Below, piece after piece: positions 49,931 through 58,508 of a stretch of 64,000 nucleotides of DNA. This stretch comes from Acrocarpospora pleiomorpha. Its GTDB lineage: Bacteria > Actinomycetota > Actinomycetes > Streptosporangiales > Streptosporangiaceae. The notes beneath the pieces were generated by a model. It ran no database searches, had not been told where the DNA came from, and saw only the letters and a program-made list of their open reading frames with translations. The DNA is taken from positions 62,001-126,000 of the forward strand of contig NZ_BLAF01000010.1 in assembly GCF_009687885.1 (NCBI RefSeq), written 5' to 3'. How positions within the stretch are numbered: position 1 is the first letter of the stretch; each line of letters starts with the position of its first letter. A program made the position numbers and the translations under genes.

Positions 49931-50946
49931 TTCGCAACTTCCGCCGGCGGCTCGTGGAGAGCCTGGTGACGATCGTCATCGCCTCGCTGGTGTCCTTCGT
50001 CGTCCTGCGTACGCTGCCGGGCGACCCGGCACGCCTGATCGCCGGACCTCTGGCGAGCCCCGAGACCCTGGCGGCCACCCGGCGTGGCCTCGGGCTCGAC
50101 GAGCCCTTCTTCGAGCAGTACGCGGGCTTCCTCTGGGACTTCGTGCGCGGCGAATGGGGCTATTCGTTCTCGTTGGGGCAGGATGTGCTCCCGGCCATCG
50201 CCGCCCGGCTGCCGGCCACGCTGGAACTGGCCGCCTACGCGTTCGTGCTCGCGGTGCTGGGCGCGATCGTGTGCGCGACCCTGGCCAGCTATCGCGACGG
50301 CTTCGCCCGCGGCCTCATCCGCCTGTTCGCCCTCATCGGCCTGGGCAGCCCGCCGTTCTGGGTAGGCCTGGTGCTCATCGTCATGTTCTCCTCGAAGCTC
50401 GGGATCTTCCCAGGGCCGACCGGCAGGCTGTCACCCTTCCTGAGCCCGCCGGAGCCGGTCACCGGCTTCTACACGCTCGACTTCCTGCTGCGGGGAGACC
50501 TCGTCGGGCTCAGCGACGCCGCCGCCCATCTCGTCCTGCCCGTCGTCTCCCTCGCGCTCCTGCCGTGGGCGTTCCTGACGCGGCTGCTGACCGCGAACAT
50601 GACCGACACCTCGGCCTCGCCGTTCGTGCTCGTCGTGCGCAGCAAGGGCGTCAGCGCCTGGCGGACTCACCTCCGGCACGTCCTGGTCAACAGCCTGCTG
50701 CCCACCGTCAGCTCGTGCGGCGTCATCTTCGCCTCGCTGATCACCGGAAGCGTGCTCACGGAGACGGTCTTCAACTGGCCGGGCGTGGGATTCCTGCTGA
50801 CCAAGGGCATATCCGCCCAGGATTTCGCGCTCATGCAGAGCTTCATCCTGATCAGCGCCATCGTCTACATCATCGGAAACATCATCGGGGACGTCGCGAA
50901 CGCGATCATCGACCCTCGGCTGCGCGCACGCGAGAGTGTCACATGA
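49927..50946 (+). CDS. Dipeptide-type ABC transporter permease (DppB-like)
   Basis: The 339-residue permease starts with a membrane helix and RTLPGDPARLIAG, then RRGLGLDEPFFEQYAGFLWDFVRGEWGYS. Further helices and the EAA loop VVRSKGVSAWRTHLRHVLVNS follow, and the C-terminal FNWPGVGFLLTKG is characteristic. GTG 49927 is coupled to the upstream stop, and its own stop overlaps the ATPase start. Confidence 0.92.
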   Translation: MIRNFRRRLVESLVTIVIASLVSFVVLRTLPGDPARLIAGPLASPETLAATRRGLGLDEPFFEQYAGFLWDFVRGEWGYSFSLGQDVLPAIAARLPATLELAAYAFVLAVLGAIVCATLASYRDGFARGLIRLFALIGLGSPPFWVGLVLIVMFSSKLGIFPGPTGRLSPFLSPPEPVTGFYTLDFLLRGDLVGLSDAAAHLVLPVVSLALLPWAFLTRLLTANMTDTSASPFVLVVRSKGVSAWRTHLRHVLVNSLLPTVSSCGVIFASLITGSVLTETVFNWPGVGFLLTKGISAQDFALMQSFILISAIVYIIGNIIGDVANAIIDPRLRARESVT

Positions 50947-52559
50947 CCACACCATCCACGAGCGTGATCGACGTTCGCGATCTGCACGTGTCGTACGGCC
51001 CGACCGAGGTCCTGCACGGGATCTCCTTCACCGTGAAACGAGGAGGGAGGCTCGGGATCGTCGGGGAGTCCGGATCGGGAAAGTCGACCGTGGCCCGGGC
51101 CGTGCTCGGTCTGCTGCCAGGCGCCGGCCGGGTCGGCCACGGGGAGATCAGCGTGCTCGGCGCCGACGTCGTGTCCCGCTCCGAGCGGGAGATGAACCGG
51201 CTGCGCGGCCGCGTGATCTCCCTGGTCTTCCAGGACCCGCTGACCTCCCTGGACCCGGTGAAGAGCGTCGGCACGCAGATCGCCGAGGTCATCACCCAGC
51301 ACCACCCGAAGCTGTCCGGGCGTGAGGTGTCGGAGCGCTGCGTACAGCTCCTGGAGGAAGTCGGCGTGACCGAGCCGCGGCGACGGCTCAAGCAGTACCC
51401 CCACGAGTTCTCCGGCGGCATGCGCCAGCGCGTGCTGATCGCGATCGCCATCGCCAATCAGCCCGACGTGCTCATCGCCGACGAGCCCACGACGGCCCTC
51501 GACGTCACCACCCAGGCACAGGTGCTGAAGCTGCTGCGGACCACCGCGGAACGGCACGACATGTCGGTCATCCTCATTACCCACGACCTCGGCGTCGTCG
51601 CGGAATTCTGCGACGAGATCGTCGTCATGAAAGACGGCGTCATCGTCGAGACCGGACCTGCGGCCCAGATCTTCACCGCGCCCGCCAGCGAGTACACCAG
51701 GCATCTGCTCGACTGCCTGCCACGTCCGGGCGACCGCCGGCCAGGACCCGAATTCGACTACGCCCAGGCGCCGCCGCCGAAAACCGTGCTCCAGGTGTCG
51801 AGCCTGCGCAAGCAGTACGGCCGCGCGGTGCTGCGCGGCGTCGACCTGACCATTCACGCCGGCGAGACGATGGGGGTCGTCGGCGAATCCGGCGCGGGAA
51901 AGTCCACCCTGGCCCGTACGGTCATCCGGATCGAGCAGCCCACCTCGGGCACGGTCGAGATCAACGGCGCGGACTTCACCCGCGCCTCGGCACGACACCT
52001 GCGTGATCTCCGCCGTGATGTGCAGATGGTCTTCCAGGACCCCTTCGGCTCGCTCGACCCCCATATGCGCGTCGAGGACATCGTGGCGCAGCCCCTGCTC
52101 GTGCACCGCCTCGCCGATCGCCGCGCCGCGCGGGAACAAGCGGCCGGCATGCTCGCCGACATGGGCCTCGGCGCGGAGTACCTGTCGCGGCTCCCGCGCA
52201 ACCTGTCCGGCGGCCAACGCCAGCGGGTCGCCATCGCGCGCGCCCTGATCATGCGTCCGGCCCTCGCGGTGCTCGACGAGCCGATCTCGGCTCTGGACGT
52301 CTCGGTGCGCTCCCAGGTGCTGGATCTCCTCCGCAAGGAGCAGCTCCAGCTGGGCACGGCGTATCTCTTCGTGGTCCACGACCTCTCGGTGGCCCAGTAC
52401 TTCTGCGACCGCATCGCCGTGCTCTACCAGGGCGAGGTCGTCGAGGTCGCCACCCCGAAAGATCTGTTCGATCAGCCCAAACACCCCTACACCGCCAGCC
52501 TTCTCAACGCGATCCCCGACCCCTGGAAACAGTTCGGCCTGATGGAGGACACCCAGTGA
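50943..52559 (+). CDS. Fused double ATP-binding protein of the dipeptide-type importer (DppD-DppF)
   Basis: The 538-residue protein has two complete ABC ATPase domains in one chain. The first has Walker [10 protein letters not shown] at 41-49, signature FSGGM near 156 and ADEPTTALD near 179; the second has Walker [10 protein letters not shown] at 314-322, signature LSGGQRQR near 421 and LDEPISALD near 444. A short linker with [10 protein letters not shown] joins them. Such fusions replace the two separate ATPases seen at 5.6-7.5 kb. ATG 50943 overlaps the permease stop. Confidence 0.93.
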   Translation: MTTPSTSVIDVRDLHVSYGPTEVLHGISFTVKRGGRLGIVGESGSGKSTVARAVLGLLPGAGRVGHGEISVLGADVVSRSEREMNRLRGRVISLVFQDPLTSLDPVKSVGTQIAEVITQHHPKLSGREVSERCVQLLEEVGVTEPRRRLKQYPHEFSGGMRQRVLIAIAIANQPDVLIADEPTTALDVTTQAQVLKLLRTTAERHDMSVILITHDLGVVAEFCDEIVVMKDGVIVETGPAAQIFTAPASEYTRHLLDCLPRPGDRRPGPEFDYAQAPPPKTVLQVSSLRKQYGRAVLRGVDLTIHAGETMGVVGESGAGKSTLARTVIRIEQPTSGTVEINGADFTRASARHLRDLRRDVQMVFQDPFGSLDPHMRVEDIVAQPLLVHRLADRRAAREQAAGMLADMGLGAEYLSRLPRNLSGGQRQRVAIARALIMRPALAVLDEPISALDVSVRSQVLDLLRKEQLQLGTAYLFVVHDLSVAQYFCDRIAVLYQGEVVEVATPKDLFDQPKHPYTASLLNAIPDPWKQFGLMEDTQ

Positions 52560-53773
52560 GCACCCTCGGCCTTCGTGGCGCGACAGTCTTCGACGCGACC
52601 GGCCGCGACCCCGTCCGAGCCGACGTGTGGCTGACCGGCTCGACGATCGCCGAGATCGGCCCCGGGCCAGGCCACCGAGACGCCGGGGAAGTCCTCGACC
52701 TGGACGGTCACACCATCCTGCCGGGCTTCATCGACGCGCACGCGCACGTCGGGCTGCTGTCGTTCAGCGCGCAGTCGGCGTGGTCGGACGCGGAGCAGGC
52801 CGGCTACATCTTCAGGAACCTCCGCGAGGCGCTCGACCAGGGTTTCACGACGCTACGGGATCTGGGCGGGATCGACGGCGGCGTCGTCAAAGCCGCCGCG
52901 GCCGGTCTGATCGAGGCGCCCCGGGTGCTGCCGAGCGGGCAGATCCTCTCCCAGATCGGCGGCCACGGCGACATGAGGCCGAGGTTCTCCGACGACCCCG
53001 AGAATCCGAGCCTCGGGTGCGGGGGACTGGCGCGCAACCACGCGCTGTGCACGGGGGCCGACCAGGTGCGCGCCGCCGTGCGGACGCAACTGCGCCGCGG
53101 CGCGACCCAGATCAAGATGTTCGTGACCGGCGGCGTCCTGTCCGAAGGCGACCCGCTCGACAAACCCCAGTTCACGGTCGAGGAGATCCATGCCGCCAAC
53201 TTCGAGGCCGAGAGCTTCGGCAGCTACGTGACCGTGCACGCGCACAGCCGCGAGGGGATCCTGCGGGCGCTCGAGGCCGGCGTCCGCTCCTTCGAGCACG
53301 GCTCGATGGTCGACGACGAGGTCGTCGCGGCGCTGGCCCGCCACGGCGCGACGGTCGTTCCCACCCTGGCCGTCGACGAGGTGCTGGGCTCGGACCCCGC
53401 CGCCTGGGGCGTTCCCGCGCACCTGGTCGAGGACATCGAAGAGCTACGGCAGGCCCAGCAGCGCTCGGTCGAGCTGCTGCACGCCGCGCGCGTGCCGCTG
53501 GGGTCGGGCGCCGATCTCATCGGCATCACGCAGCGCACCCGGGGCAGGGAAATCTATCTGAAGGCCAAGCTGATCGGGTTGCCGGACGCCATCGAGTCCG
53601 CGACCAGGGTCAACGCCGAGCTGCTGCGGATCTCCGATCGTGTGGGGACCATCGAAGCCGGGAAGACCGCCGACCTCGTGATCTATGAAGGCGACGCGGC
53701 CGTAGACGCGGAGATCATCGGCACGACCCGTCCGAAGTTCGTCGTGCAAGGCGGACGGATCATCCGACGGTAA
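52556..53773 (+). CDS. Amidohydrolase-family metal-dependent hydrolase (prolidase-like subgroup)
   Basis: The 405-residue TIM-barrel hydrolase has the amidohydrolase ligands: H62 and H64 (DAHAHVG), K187 (TQIKMFVTGG, probably the carboxylated Lys), H228 or H230 (VTVHAHS), H248 (FEHGS) and D320 (GSGADLIG). The subgroup is imidazolonepropionase-like and includes enzymes that cleave Xaa-Pro or Xaa-basic dipeptides. It is coupled to the importer ATPase (GTG 52556 overlaps its stop), so it probably hydrolyses the imported substrate or its product. Confidence 0.9.
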   Translation: MSTLGLRGATVFDATGRDPVRADVWLTGSTIAEIGPGPGHRDAGEVLDLDGHTILPGFIDAHAHVGLLSFSAQSAWSDAEQAGYIFRNLREALDQGFTTLRDLGGIDGGVVKAAAAGLIEAPRVLPSGQILSQIGGHGDMRPRFSDDPENPSLGCGGLARNHALCTGADQVRAAVRTQLRRGATQIKMFVTGGVLSEGDPLDKPQFTVEEIHAANFEAESFGSYVTVHAHSREGILRALEAGVRSFEHGSMVDDEVVAALARHGATVVPTLAVDEVLGSDPAAWGVPAHLVEDIEELRQAQQRSVELLHAARVPLGSGADLIGITQRTRGREIYLKAKLIGLPDAIESATRVNAELLRISDRVGTIEAGKTADLVIYEGDAAVDAEIIGTTRPKFVVQGGRIIRR

Positions 53774-53817
53774 CCGTTCGCCCCGGCCCTGCGTCGCCCC
53801 TAACAAGGAAACTACGA

Positions 53818-54738
53818 ATGTCTGCCCTACCCCACGTCGACTCCGACCGTCTCGCCGAACTGCTCCCGTGGCCCACGGTCATCGGCGCGCTCGAGCGAGC
53901 CCTCACCTCCCCCCTCGCGGACAGCGAGATCACCTCCCGGGTCAGCGTGCCCCTCGCCCACGGCGAGTTGCTCCTGATGCCGGCGGCCACCGGCGAATCA
54001 CTAGGCGTGAAAATCGTCGGCGTGGCCCACAATCCCGGACCCGACCTGCCCAGGATCCAGGCCCTCTACGTGCTGCTCGACGGAGCGACCCTCACCCCGG
54101 TCGCGGTTCTGGACGGCACCGCGCTCACCACCTTGCGCACAGCCGGCCAGTCGGCCCTCGTCGTACGGCAGATGGCCCGGCCCGAGGCGCACAAGCTGGT
54201 CGTCTTCGGCGCGGGGCCACAAGCCCGAGCCCACATCGAGGCGCTCCGCACGGTCCGGCCGATCGACTCGGTGCTGGTCGTCGGCCGTCGCCAGGCACCC
54301 GTCGAGCTACTGTGCGCTCAACTCAAGTCCATCGGTGTCGACGTGCGGCCCGGAACCCCCGGCGACGTCGCGACCGCCGACATCGTCGTGTGCGCGACCA
54401 ACTCGCCGACACCCGTATTCGACGGCCACGATCTCGCCGCCGACACCTGCGTCGTCGCGGTCGGCTCCCACACCCCGGACGCGCGCGAACTCGACGACAC
54501 CGTCATCACCCGGGCGTCCCGCATCGTCGTCGAACACCGGAAGACCGCGCTGCGCGAGGCCGGAGACATCGTCCAGGCGATCGCCAATGGCGTCCTGCAC
54601 CAGGGCCGGCTCACCGACCTCAGCGACCTCGGCGCCAGGACCCCGGGGATTTCGGTCTTCAAGAGCGTCGGGATGGGCTGGCAGGACCTGGCGGTCGCCC
54701 AGGCCGCCTGGCAGGCCGAACTGCGTACCCTCGCCTAG
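53818..54738 (+). CDS. Ornithine cyclodeaminase / mu-crystallin family protein
   Basis: The 306-residue protein has the OCD fold: N-terminal LPWPTVIGALERAL, GVKIVGVAHNPG, then the Rossmann segment LVVFGAGPQARAHIEALRTV and DIVVCATNSPTPVF, and a C-terminal SDLGARTPGISVFKSVGMGWQDLAVA. Family enzymes convert ornithine to proline, or reduce cyclic imines such as pyrroline-2-carboxylate with NAD(P)H. It follows the amidohydrolase by 44 bases, and a proline-like cyclic imino acid as substrate fits the neighbours. It ends convergently with the LacI gene (four-base overlap). Confidence 0.9.
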   Translation: MSALPHVDSDRLAELLPWPTVIGALERALTSPLADSEITSRVSVPLAHGELLLMPAATGESLGVKIVGVAHNPGPDLPRIQALYVLLDGATLTPVAVLDGTALTTLRTAGQSALVVRQMARPEAHKLVVFGAGPQARAHIEALRTVRPIDSVLVVGRRQAPVELLCAQLKSIGVDVRPGTPGDVATADIVVCATNSPTPVFDGHDLAADTCVVAVGSHTPDARELDDTVITRASRIVVEHRKTALREAGDIVQAIANGVLHQGRLTDLSDLGARTPGISVFKSVGMGWQDLAVAQAAWQAELRTLA

Positions 54739-55748
54739 CCCGCGGGAGGCGCGCAGGACGCGCGGGTGATGAGTTTGGCGCCCACGCGGTAGGCGCGGCC
54801 GCTTCCGTGCTCGACGGGGGAGCGCTTCTCGATCTGCTGGAGGAGCAGGTCCATGGCCAGCTCGCCCAGCTCCCTCGCGCCGTTGTCGACCACGGTCACG
54901 GCGGGCTGCCACCAGCGTAGCCAGGGGATGTCCTCGTAGCAGATCAGCGAGAGCCGGCCGGGAATGTCGATCCCGGCGGCCACCAGGGTGGGCAGGGCAC
55001 CGAACACGGCTTCGTGGTTGGCCGTGAACAGGGCCGTCGGATTCTGGCGGAGCAGGCGGGTGGTCGCCTCGGCGCCGAAGGCGGGGTCGAAGGGCCCGCG
55101 CTCCACGAGGGCCGGGTCGACCTGGCGGCCGCGCTCGCGCAGCGCCTGCTCGTAGCCCGCGAAACGTTCCCGGCCCGAGTTGGTCGTCAGCTCGCCGCCG
55201 ATGAAGGCGATCCGCTCGTGCCCGAGGTCGAGCAGGTGGGTGGTGGCGGCGTGCGCGCCCTCGCGGTCGGCCGCGAGCACGCTGGGGGCGGCGCTCTCGG
55301 CGGCGGCCCGGATGACGCTGACCATCCCGATGCCCTCGGCCAGGAGCGCGTTGGTGAGCGCCGCGTTCTTGCCGGTCCCTATCATGATCAGCCCGTCCAC
55401 GCCGTACGTGGCGAGGGTGCGCAGGAACGACTCCTCGCGCCGCGGGTCGGCGTCGGTGATGCAGAGCATCACCTGGTAGTTCTCGACGGCGGCCCGCCGC
55501 TGCACCACCTCGGCGATGGTGTGGAAGGAGGCGTTGATGAGGTTGTTCAGGACCAGGCCGATGAGGTGGGACTGGCGGGAGCGCAGGGTGCTGGCGGCGC
55601 GGTTGGGGCGGTAGCCGAGCTTGGCCGCCGCCTCTTCCACGGCGGCCCTCGTCTCCGGGGAGATCAGCAGGGACCCGCTCAGGGCACGTGACGCGGTGCT
55701 CCGTGACACGCCCGCCGCGCCCGCGACGTCCTTCAACGTGATCGCCAT
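54735..55748 (-). CDS. LacI-family transcriptional regulator
   Basis: The 337-residue regulator has the LacI HTH at the N-terminus (ITLKDVAGAAGVSRSTASRALSGS, with a hinge helix LGYRPNRAASTLRSR) and a periplasmic-binding-protein-like effector domain. ATG 55748 has an AAGGAG site and starts with MAITLKDVA; the frame continues upstream without coding character. It is divergent from the DHDPS-family operon. Two related palindromic sequences in the spacer are probable operators, including one 14-bp perfect palindrome just before its own start. Confidence 0.92.
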   Translation of the reverse strand: MAITLKDVAGAAGVSRSTASRALSGSLLISPETRAAVEEAAAKLGYRPNRAASTLRSRQSHLIGLVLNNLINASFHTIAEVVQRRAAVENYQVMLCITDADPRREESFLRTLATYGVDGLIMIGTGKNAALTNALLAEGIGMVSVIRAAAESAAPSVLAADREGAHAATTHLLDLGHERIAFIGGELTTNSGRERFAGYEQALRERGRQVDPALVERGPFDPAFGAEATTRLLRQNPTALFTANHEAVFGALPTLVAAGIDIPGRLSLICYEDIPWLRWWQPAVTVVDNGARELGELAMDLLLQQIEKRSPVEHGSGRAYRVGAKLITRASCAPPAG

Positions 55749-55760
55749 CCTGCTCCTTGC

Positions 55761-55774
55761 TGGGATCGATCCCA
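55761..55774. promoter_or_regulatory. Perfect 14-bp LacI-type operator
   Basis: TGGGATCGATCCCA is a perfect palindrome with the central CG usual in LacI-family operators, 12 bases upstream of the lacI-family start codon. A second copy with 12 of 14 matches lies at 55890-55903. Confidence 0.7.
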
Positions 55775-55889
55775 TCCTATCGCGTGATCTTCTCAGATGG
55801 GAATTCCGCGCTGCCATGTTTCCGGGAAATTGAACAGGTAAAAAGCATGTTTCTTGCTTGACCGGAACCAGCCCTTGGGCGCAACCTTA

Positions 55890-55903
55890 TGCAATCGATC
55901 CCA
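55890..55903. promoter_or_regulatory. Second LacI-type operator before the DHDPS-family operon
   Basis: TGCAATCGATCCCA matches the perfect site at 55761-55774 in 12 of 14 positions and lies 34 bases before the first gene of the rightward operon, where it would overlap the promoter or early transcript. The two sites are 129 bases apart, so looping is possible. Confidence 0.65.
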
Positions 55904-55937
55904 CAAACGTGGAGCGTAGCAGAGACCCGGGGGACCC

Positions 55938-56888
55938 ATGGATCGCGACGACGTCAGCTGGCGGGGCTACTGGCCGGCCGCGCCGACACCCTTCACCGCG
56001 GCTGGAGCGCTGGACGAGCAGGCGTGGCGCGCGCTGCTCCGGCTCTACGCGGCGCAGGGGGTGCACGGCGTCCTGGTCAACGGGAGCACCGGTGAGTGGT
56101 TCAGCCAGACCCCCGCCGAGCGTCGTCGCGTCGCCGAGATCGCCGTGGCCGAGCTCTCCGGGCGGATCCCGGTGGTCGTCGGCGTCACCGCCTACACCCC
56201 CGGCGAGGCGATCGACCTGGCCAGGCACGCGGCCGAGGCGGGCGCGGACGGCGTGCTCGCCACCCCGCCGCCGTACGTCCATCCGGGTCCCGAGGAGATC
56301 CTCGCCTTCTTCCGGGAGGTCAGCTCGGCCACCGACCTGCCGTTCATGGTCTACAACTGGCCGCGCGGCGTCAGCGTCGACATCTCCGCCCACCCCGGGC
56401 TCACGCGGCGCCTGGCCGACCTGGACCAGGTCGTGGCGATCAAGGACAGCACCGGCGACTGGCTGCGCATGCTCGGCACCGTCGAGGCCGTGAGCGACCA
56501 GGTCCGGGTCTTCGGCAGCTTCCTGCACCGGCGCGGCCTGGCCGTGCTGATGGAACTGGGCGGCGACGGCAACATCGACGGGGGAGGGCTGGGCGCGCCG
56601 TTCGCGGTGCCGTACTACGACGCGGTCGCGGCTGGGAACGCCAAGGCCGCCCGCGGCTGGGCCGACCGGTACGCCGGGCTCTCCACCCGCCTGATCAACC
56701 CCGACTACAGCGGCGTGTACGGCACGCCGATCGCCCAGCTCAAGGCCGCCATGGCGATCCTCGGGCAACCGGGGGGACACCTCAGGCCGCCGCTGCTGCC
56801 GATCGGCGACGCGGCGGCACTCGACGCCATCGGCGCGGTCCTGCGGGAGTCCGGCCTGGCCGAGGCTCTCACCCGGGGTGTGCGATGA
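55938..56888 (+). CDS. DHDPS/NAL-family lyase or deaminase
   Basis: The 316-residue TIM-barrel protein has the dihydrodipicolinate synthase family features: GVLVNGSTGEWFSQT near residue 44, the catalytic Tyr139 (FMVYNWP) and Schiff-base Lys169 (VVAIKDSTGDW). Family members include pyrroline-4-hydroxy-2-carboxylate deaminase of hydroxyproline catabolism, which fits the three following genes for a hydroxyproline-dehydrogenase-like flavoenzyme. True DHDPS is less likely in this context. The ATG follows two LacI-type operators, and its stop overlaps the next gene. Confidence 0.88.
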   Translation: MDRDDVSWRGYWPAAPTPFTAAGALDEQAWRALLRLYAAQGVHGVLVNGSTGEWFSQTPAERRRVAEIAVAELSGRIPVVVGVTAYTPGEAIDLARHAAEAGADGVLATPPPYVHPGPEEILAFFREVSSATDLPFMVYNWPRGVSVDISAHPGLTRRLADLDQVVAIKDSTGDWLRMLGTVEAVSDQVRVFGSFLHRRGLAVLMELGGDGNIDGGGLGAPFAVPYYDAVAAGNAKAARGWADRYAGLSTRLINPDYSGVYGTPIAQLKAAMAILGQPGGHLRPPLLPIGDAAALDAIGAVLRESGLAEALTRGVR

Positions 56889-57148
56889 CCCGCGTCGCGA
56901 CGATCATCGTCGACGACCGCCCGGTGACCGCCGTGGCGGGCGTGAGCCTCACCGCCGCGCTCGTCGGCGACCGCCGGTGGGCGCTTCGCCGCAACCCGGT
57001 CGACGGCGGGCCGCGCGGCCCGTTCTGCGGGATGGGCGTGTGCTTCGAGTGCGAGGTGACCGTGGACGGCGTGTCCTCGGTCCGAGCCTGCCTCACCAGG
57101 ATCCGGCCCGGCATGCGCGTCGACACCGGAGCGCCTGATGATCGTTGA
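56885..57148 (+). CDS. Small 2Fe-2S subunit of an HcnABC/hydroxyproline-dehydrogenase-like flavoenzyme (HcnA-like)
   Basis: The 87-residue protein has C48-x4-C53-x2-C56-x12-C69 (FCGMGVCFEC and RACL), the 2Fe-2S pattern of HcnA and the gamma subunit of hydroxyproline dehydrogenases. It overlaps the DHDPS-family gene by four bases and the next gene by 11 bases. Its role is electron transfer within a heteromeric dehydrogenase. Confidence 0.9.
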   Translation: MTRVATIIVDDRPVTAVAGVSLTAALVGDRRWALRRNPVDGGPRGPFCGMGVCFECEVTVDGVSSVRACLTRIRPGMRVDTGAPDDR

Positions 57149-58508
57149 GCGTGACGTCGTCGTCGTGGGAGGCGGGCCCGCGGGGCTCACCGCCGCCGCC
57201 CGGCTGGCCTCGGCCGGGCTGACCGTGACGATCCTGGACGAGCAGCCCGAACTCGGAGGTCAGTACTACCGGCGGCCCGCGCCCGAGGTCGCCAGGCGCT
57301 GGGGCGACCACCGCCGCGAAGGCGGCGAGCTGATCGCCGAGGCGCGCGCGGCGGGCGTGGAGCGCCGGACGGGCCATCTGGTCTGGGGGGTGGCCGACGA
57401 CGGCCGCACGCTCCTCGCCGAGGACGAGGCCGGGTCGCCGGTCCGGCTGCGGGGCCGCGCCATCGTGCTCGCCACGGGCGCCTACGAGCGGACCTTCCCC
57501 TTCCCGGGGTGGCAGCTGCCCGGCGTGACCACGCCCGGCTTCGCCCAGCACCTGGCGGCGAGCGACCACACCCCGATCGGGGAGCGGGTCGTGCTGGCGG
57601 GCTCGGGTCCCTTCCTGCTGCCGGTCGCCTGCTCGCTGCTCGCGCTCGGGGTGAAGGTGGCCGGAATCGCCGAGGCGGGCACGCCGTACCGGCCGGGACT
57701 GCGGGCTCTGGGCGCGCTGCGCCACCCCGCGCGGCTGCGCGAACTGGCCGGGTACGCCGCGCGGCTGGCCCGCGCCCGGGTGCCGATCTGGCAGGGCACC
57801 GTGGTGCTCCGCGCCGACGGCCGTGACCGCGTCTCCGCCGTGACGCTGGCCGCCGCAGCGCGCCCCGGCCTGGCCGTCCGCACCGTCGAGGTCGACGCCC
57901 TGTGCGTCGGGTACGGCTTCCGCCCGCAGACCGACCTGGCCCGCCTGCTGGGCTGCGAGGTCGTCTCCGACGCGGGCACGGGCGACGCCATCCCGGTCAC
58001 CGACGCGGCCGGCCGCACCTCCCGGCCGGACGTGTACGTCGTGGGCGAGGCCGCCGGGATCGGCGGCGCGCACACCGCCAGGGCGCGCGGCCTCGCGGCG
58101 GCCCACGCCATCCTCACCCGCGAGACCGGCCACCCCATCCCCGCGGCGGAGATACGCCGGCTCGCTACGGATACTCGCCGCCTCGGCCGCTTCACCGCCC
58201 TCACCGACGCGCTCTACCCCAGCCCGGCCCTGCTCCTCGACACGCTGCTCCCCGCCCTGCCCGACAGCACCCTGGCCTGTCGTTGCGAGGCCGTCACCGC
58301 GGGAGAGGTCCGCGCCGAAGCCGCCGGAGACGTCAACACCGCCAAGGCCAGGACCCGCGCCGGCATGGGCCCCTGCCAGGGGCGCGTGTGCGGCTTCGCC
58401 GTCGCGGGACTCGCCGGGGGCGGCACGGTCTTCCCCTCGCGGGTCCCGGTACGCCCGGTGCGGATAGCGACGCTGCTCGAACTCGGCGCGGTGGAGGAGA
58501 CGGGATGA
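57138..58508 (+). CDS. FAD/NAD(P)-binding subunit with C-terminal BFD-like Fe-S domain (HcnB-like alpha subunit)
   Basis: The 456-residue protein has an N-terminal FAD-binding VVVVGGGPAGLTAAARLA motif, an internal second dinucleotide segment (VVLAGSGPFLLPVACSLLALG) and a BFD-like C-terminal domain with C381, C383, C413 and C418 (CRCEAVTAGEV ... CQGRVCG). This is the arrangement of HcnB and of the alpha subunit of D-hydroxyproline and opine dehydrogenases. The overlap with its neighbours indicates one multi-subunit enzyme. Confidence 0.9.
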   Translation: MIVERDVVVVGGGPAGLTAAARLASAGLTVTILDEQPELGGQYYRRPAPEVARRWGDHRREGGELIAEARAAGVERRTGHLVWGVADDGRTLLAEDEAGSPVRLRGRAIVLATGAYERTFPFPGWQLPGVTTPGFAQHLAASDHTPIGERVVLAGSGPFLLPVACSLLALGVKVAGIAEAGTPYRPGLRALGALRHPARLRELAGYAARLARARVPIWQGTVVLRADGRDRVSAVTLAAAARPGLAVRTVEVDALCVGYGFRPQTDLARLLGCEVVSDAGTGDAIPVTDAAGRTSRPDVYVVGEAAGIGGAHTARARGLAAAHAILTRETGHPIPAAEIRRLATDTRRLGRFTALTDALYPSPALLLDTLLPALPDSTLACRCEAVTAGEVRAEAAGDVNTAKARTRAGMGPCQGRVCGFAVAGLAGGGTVFPSRVPVRPVRIATLLELGAVEETG

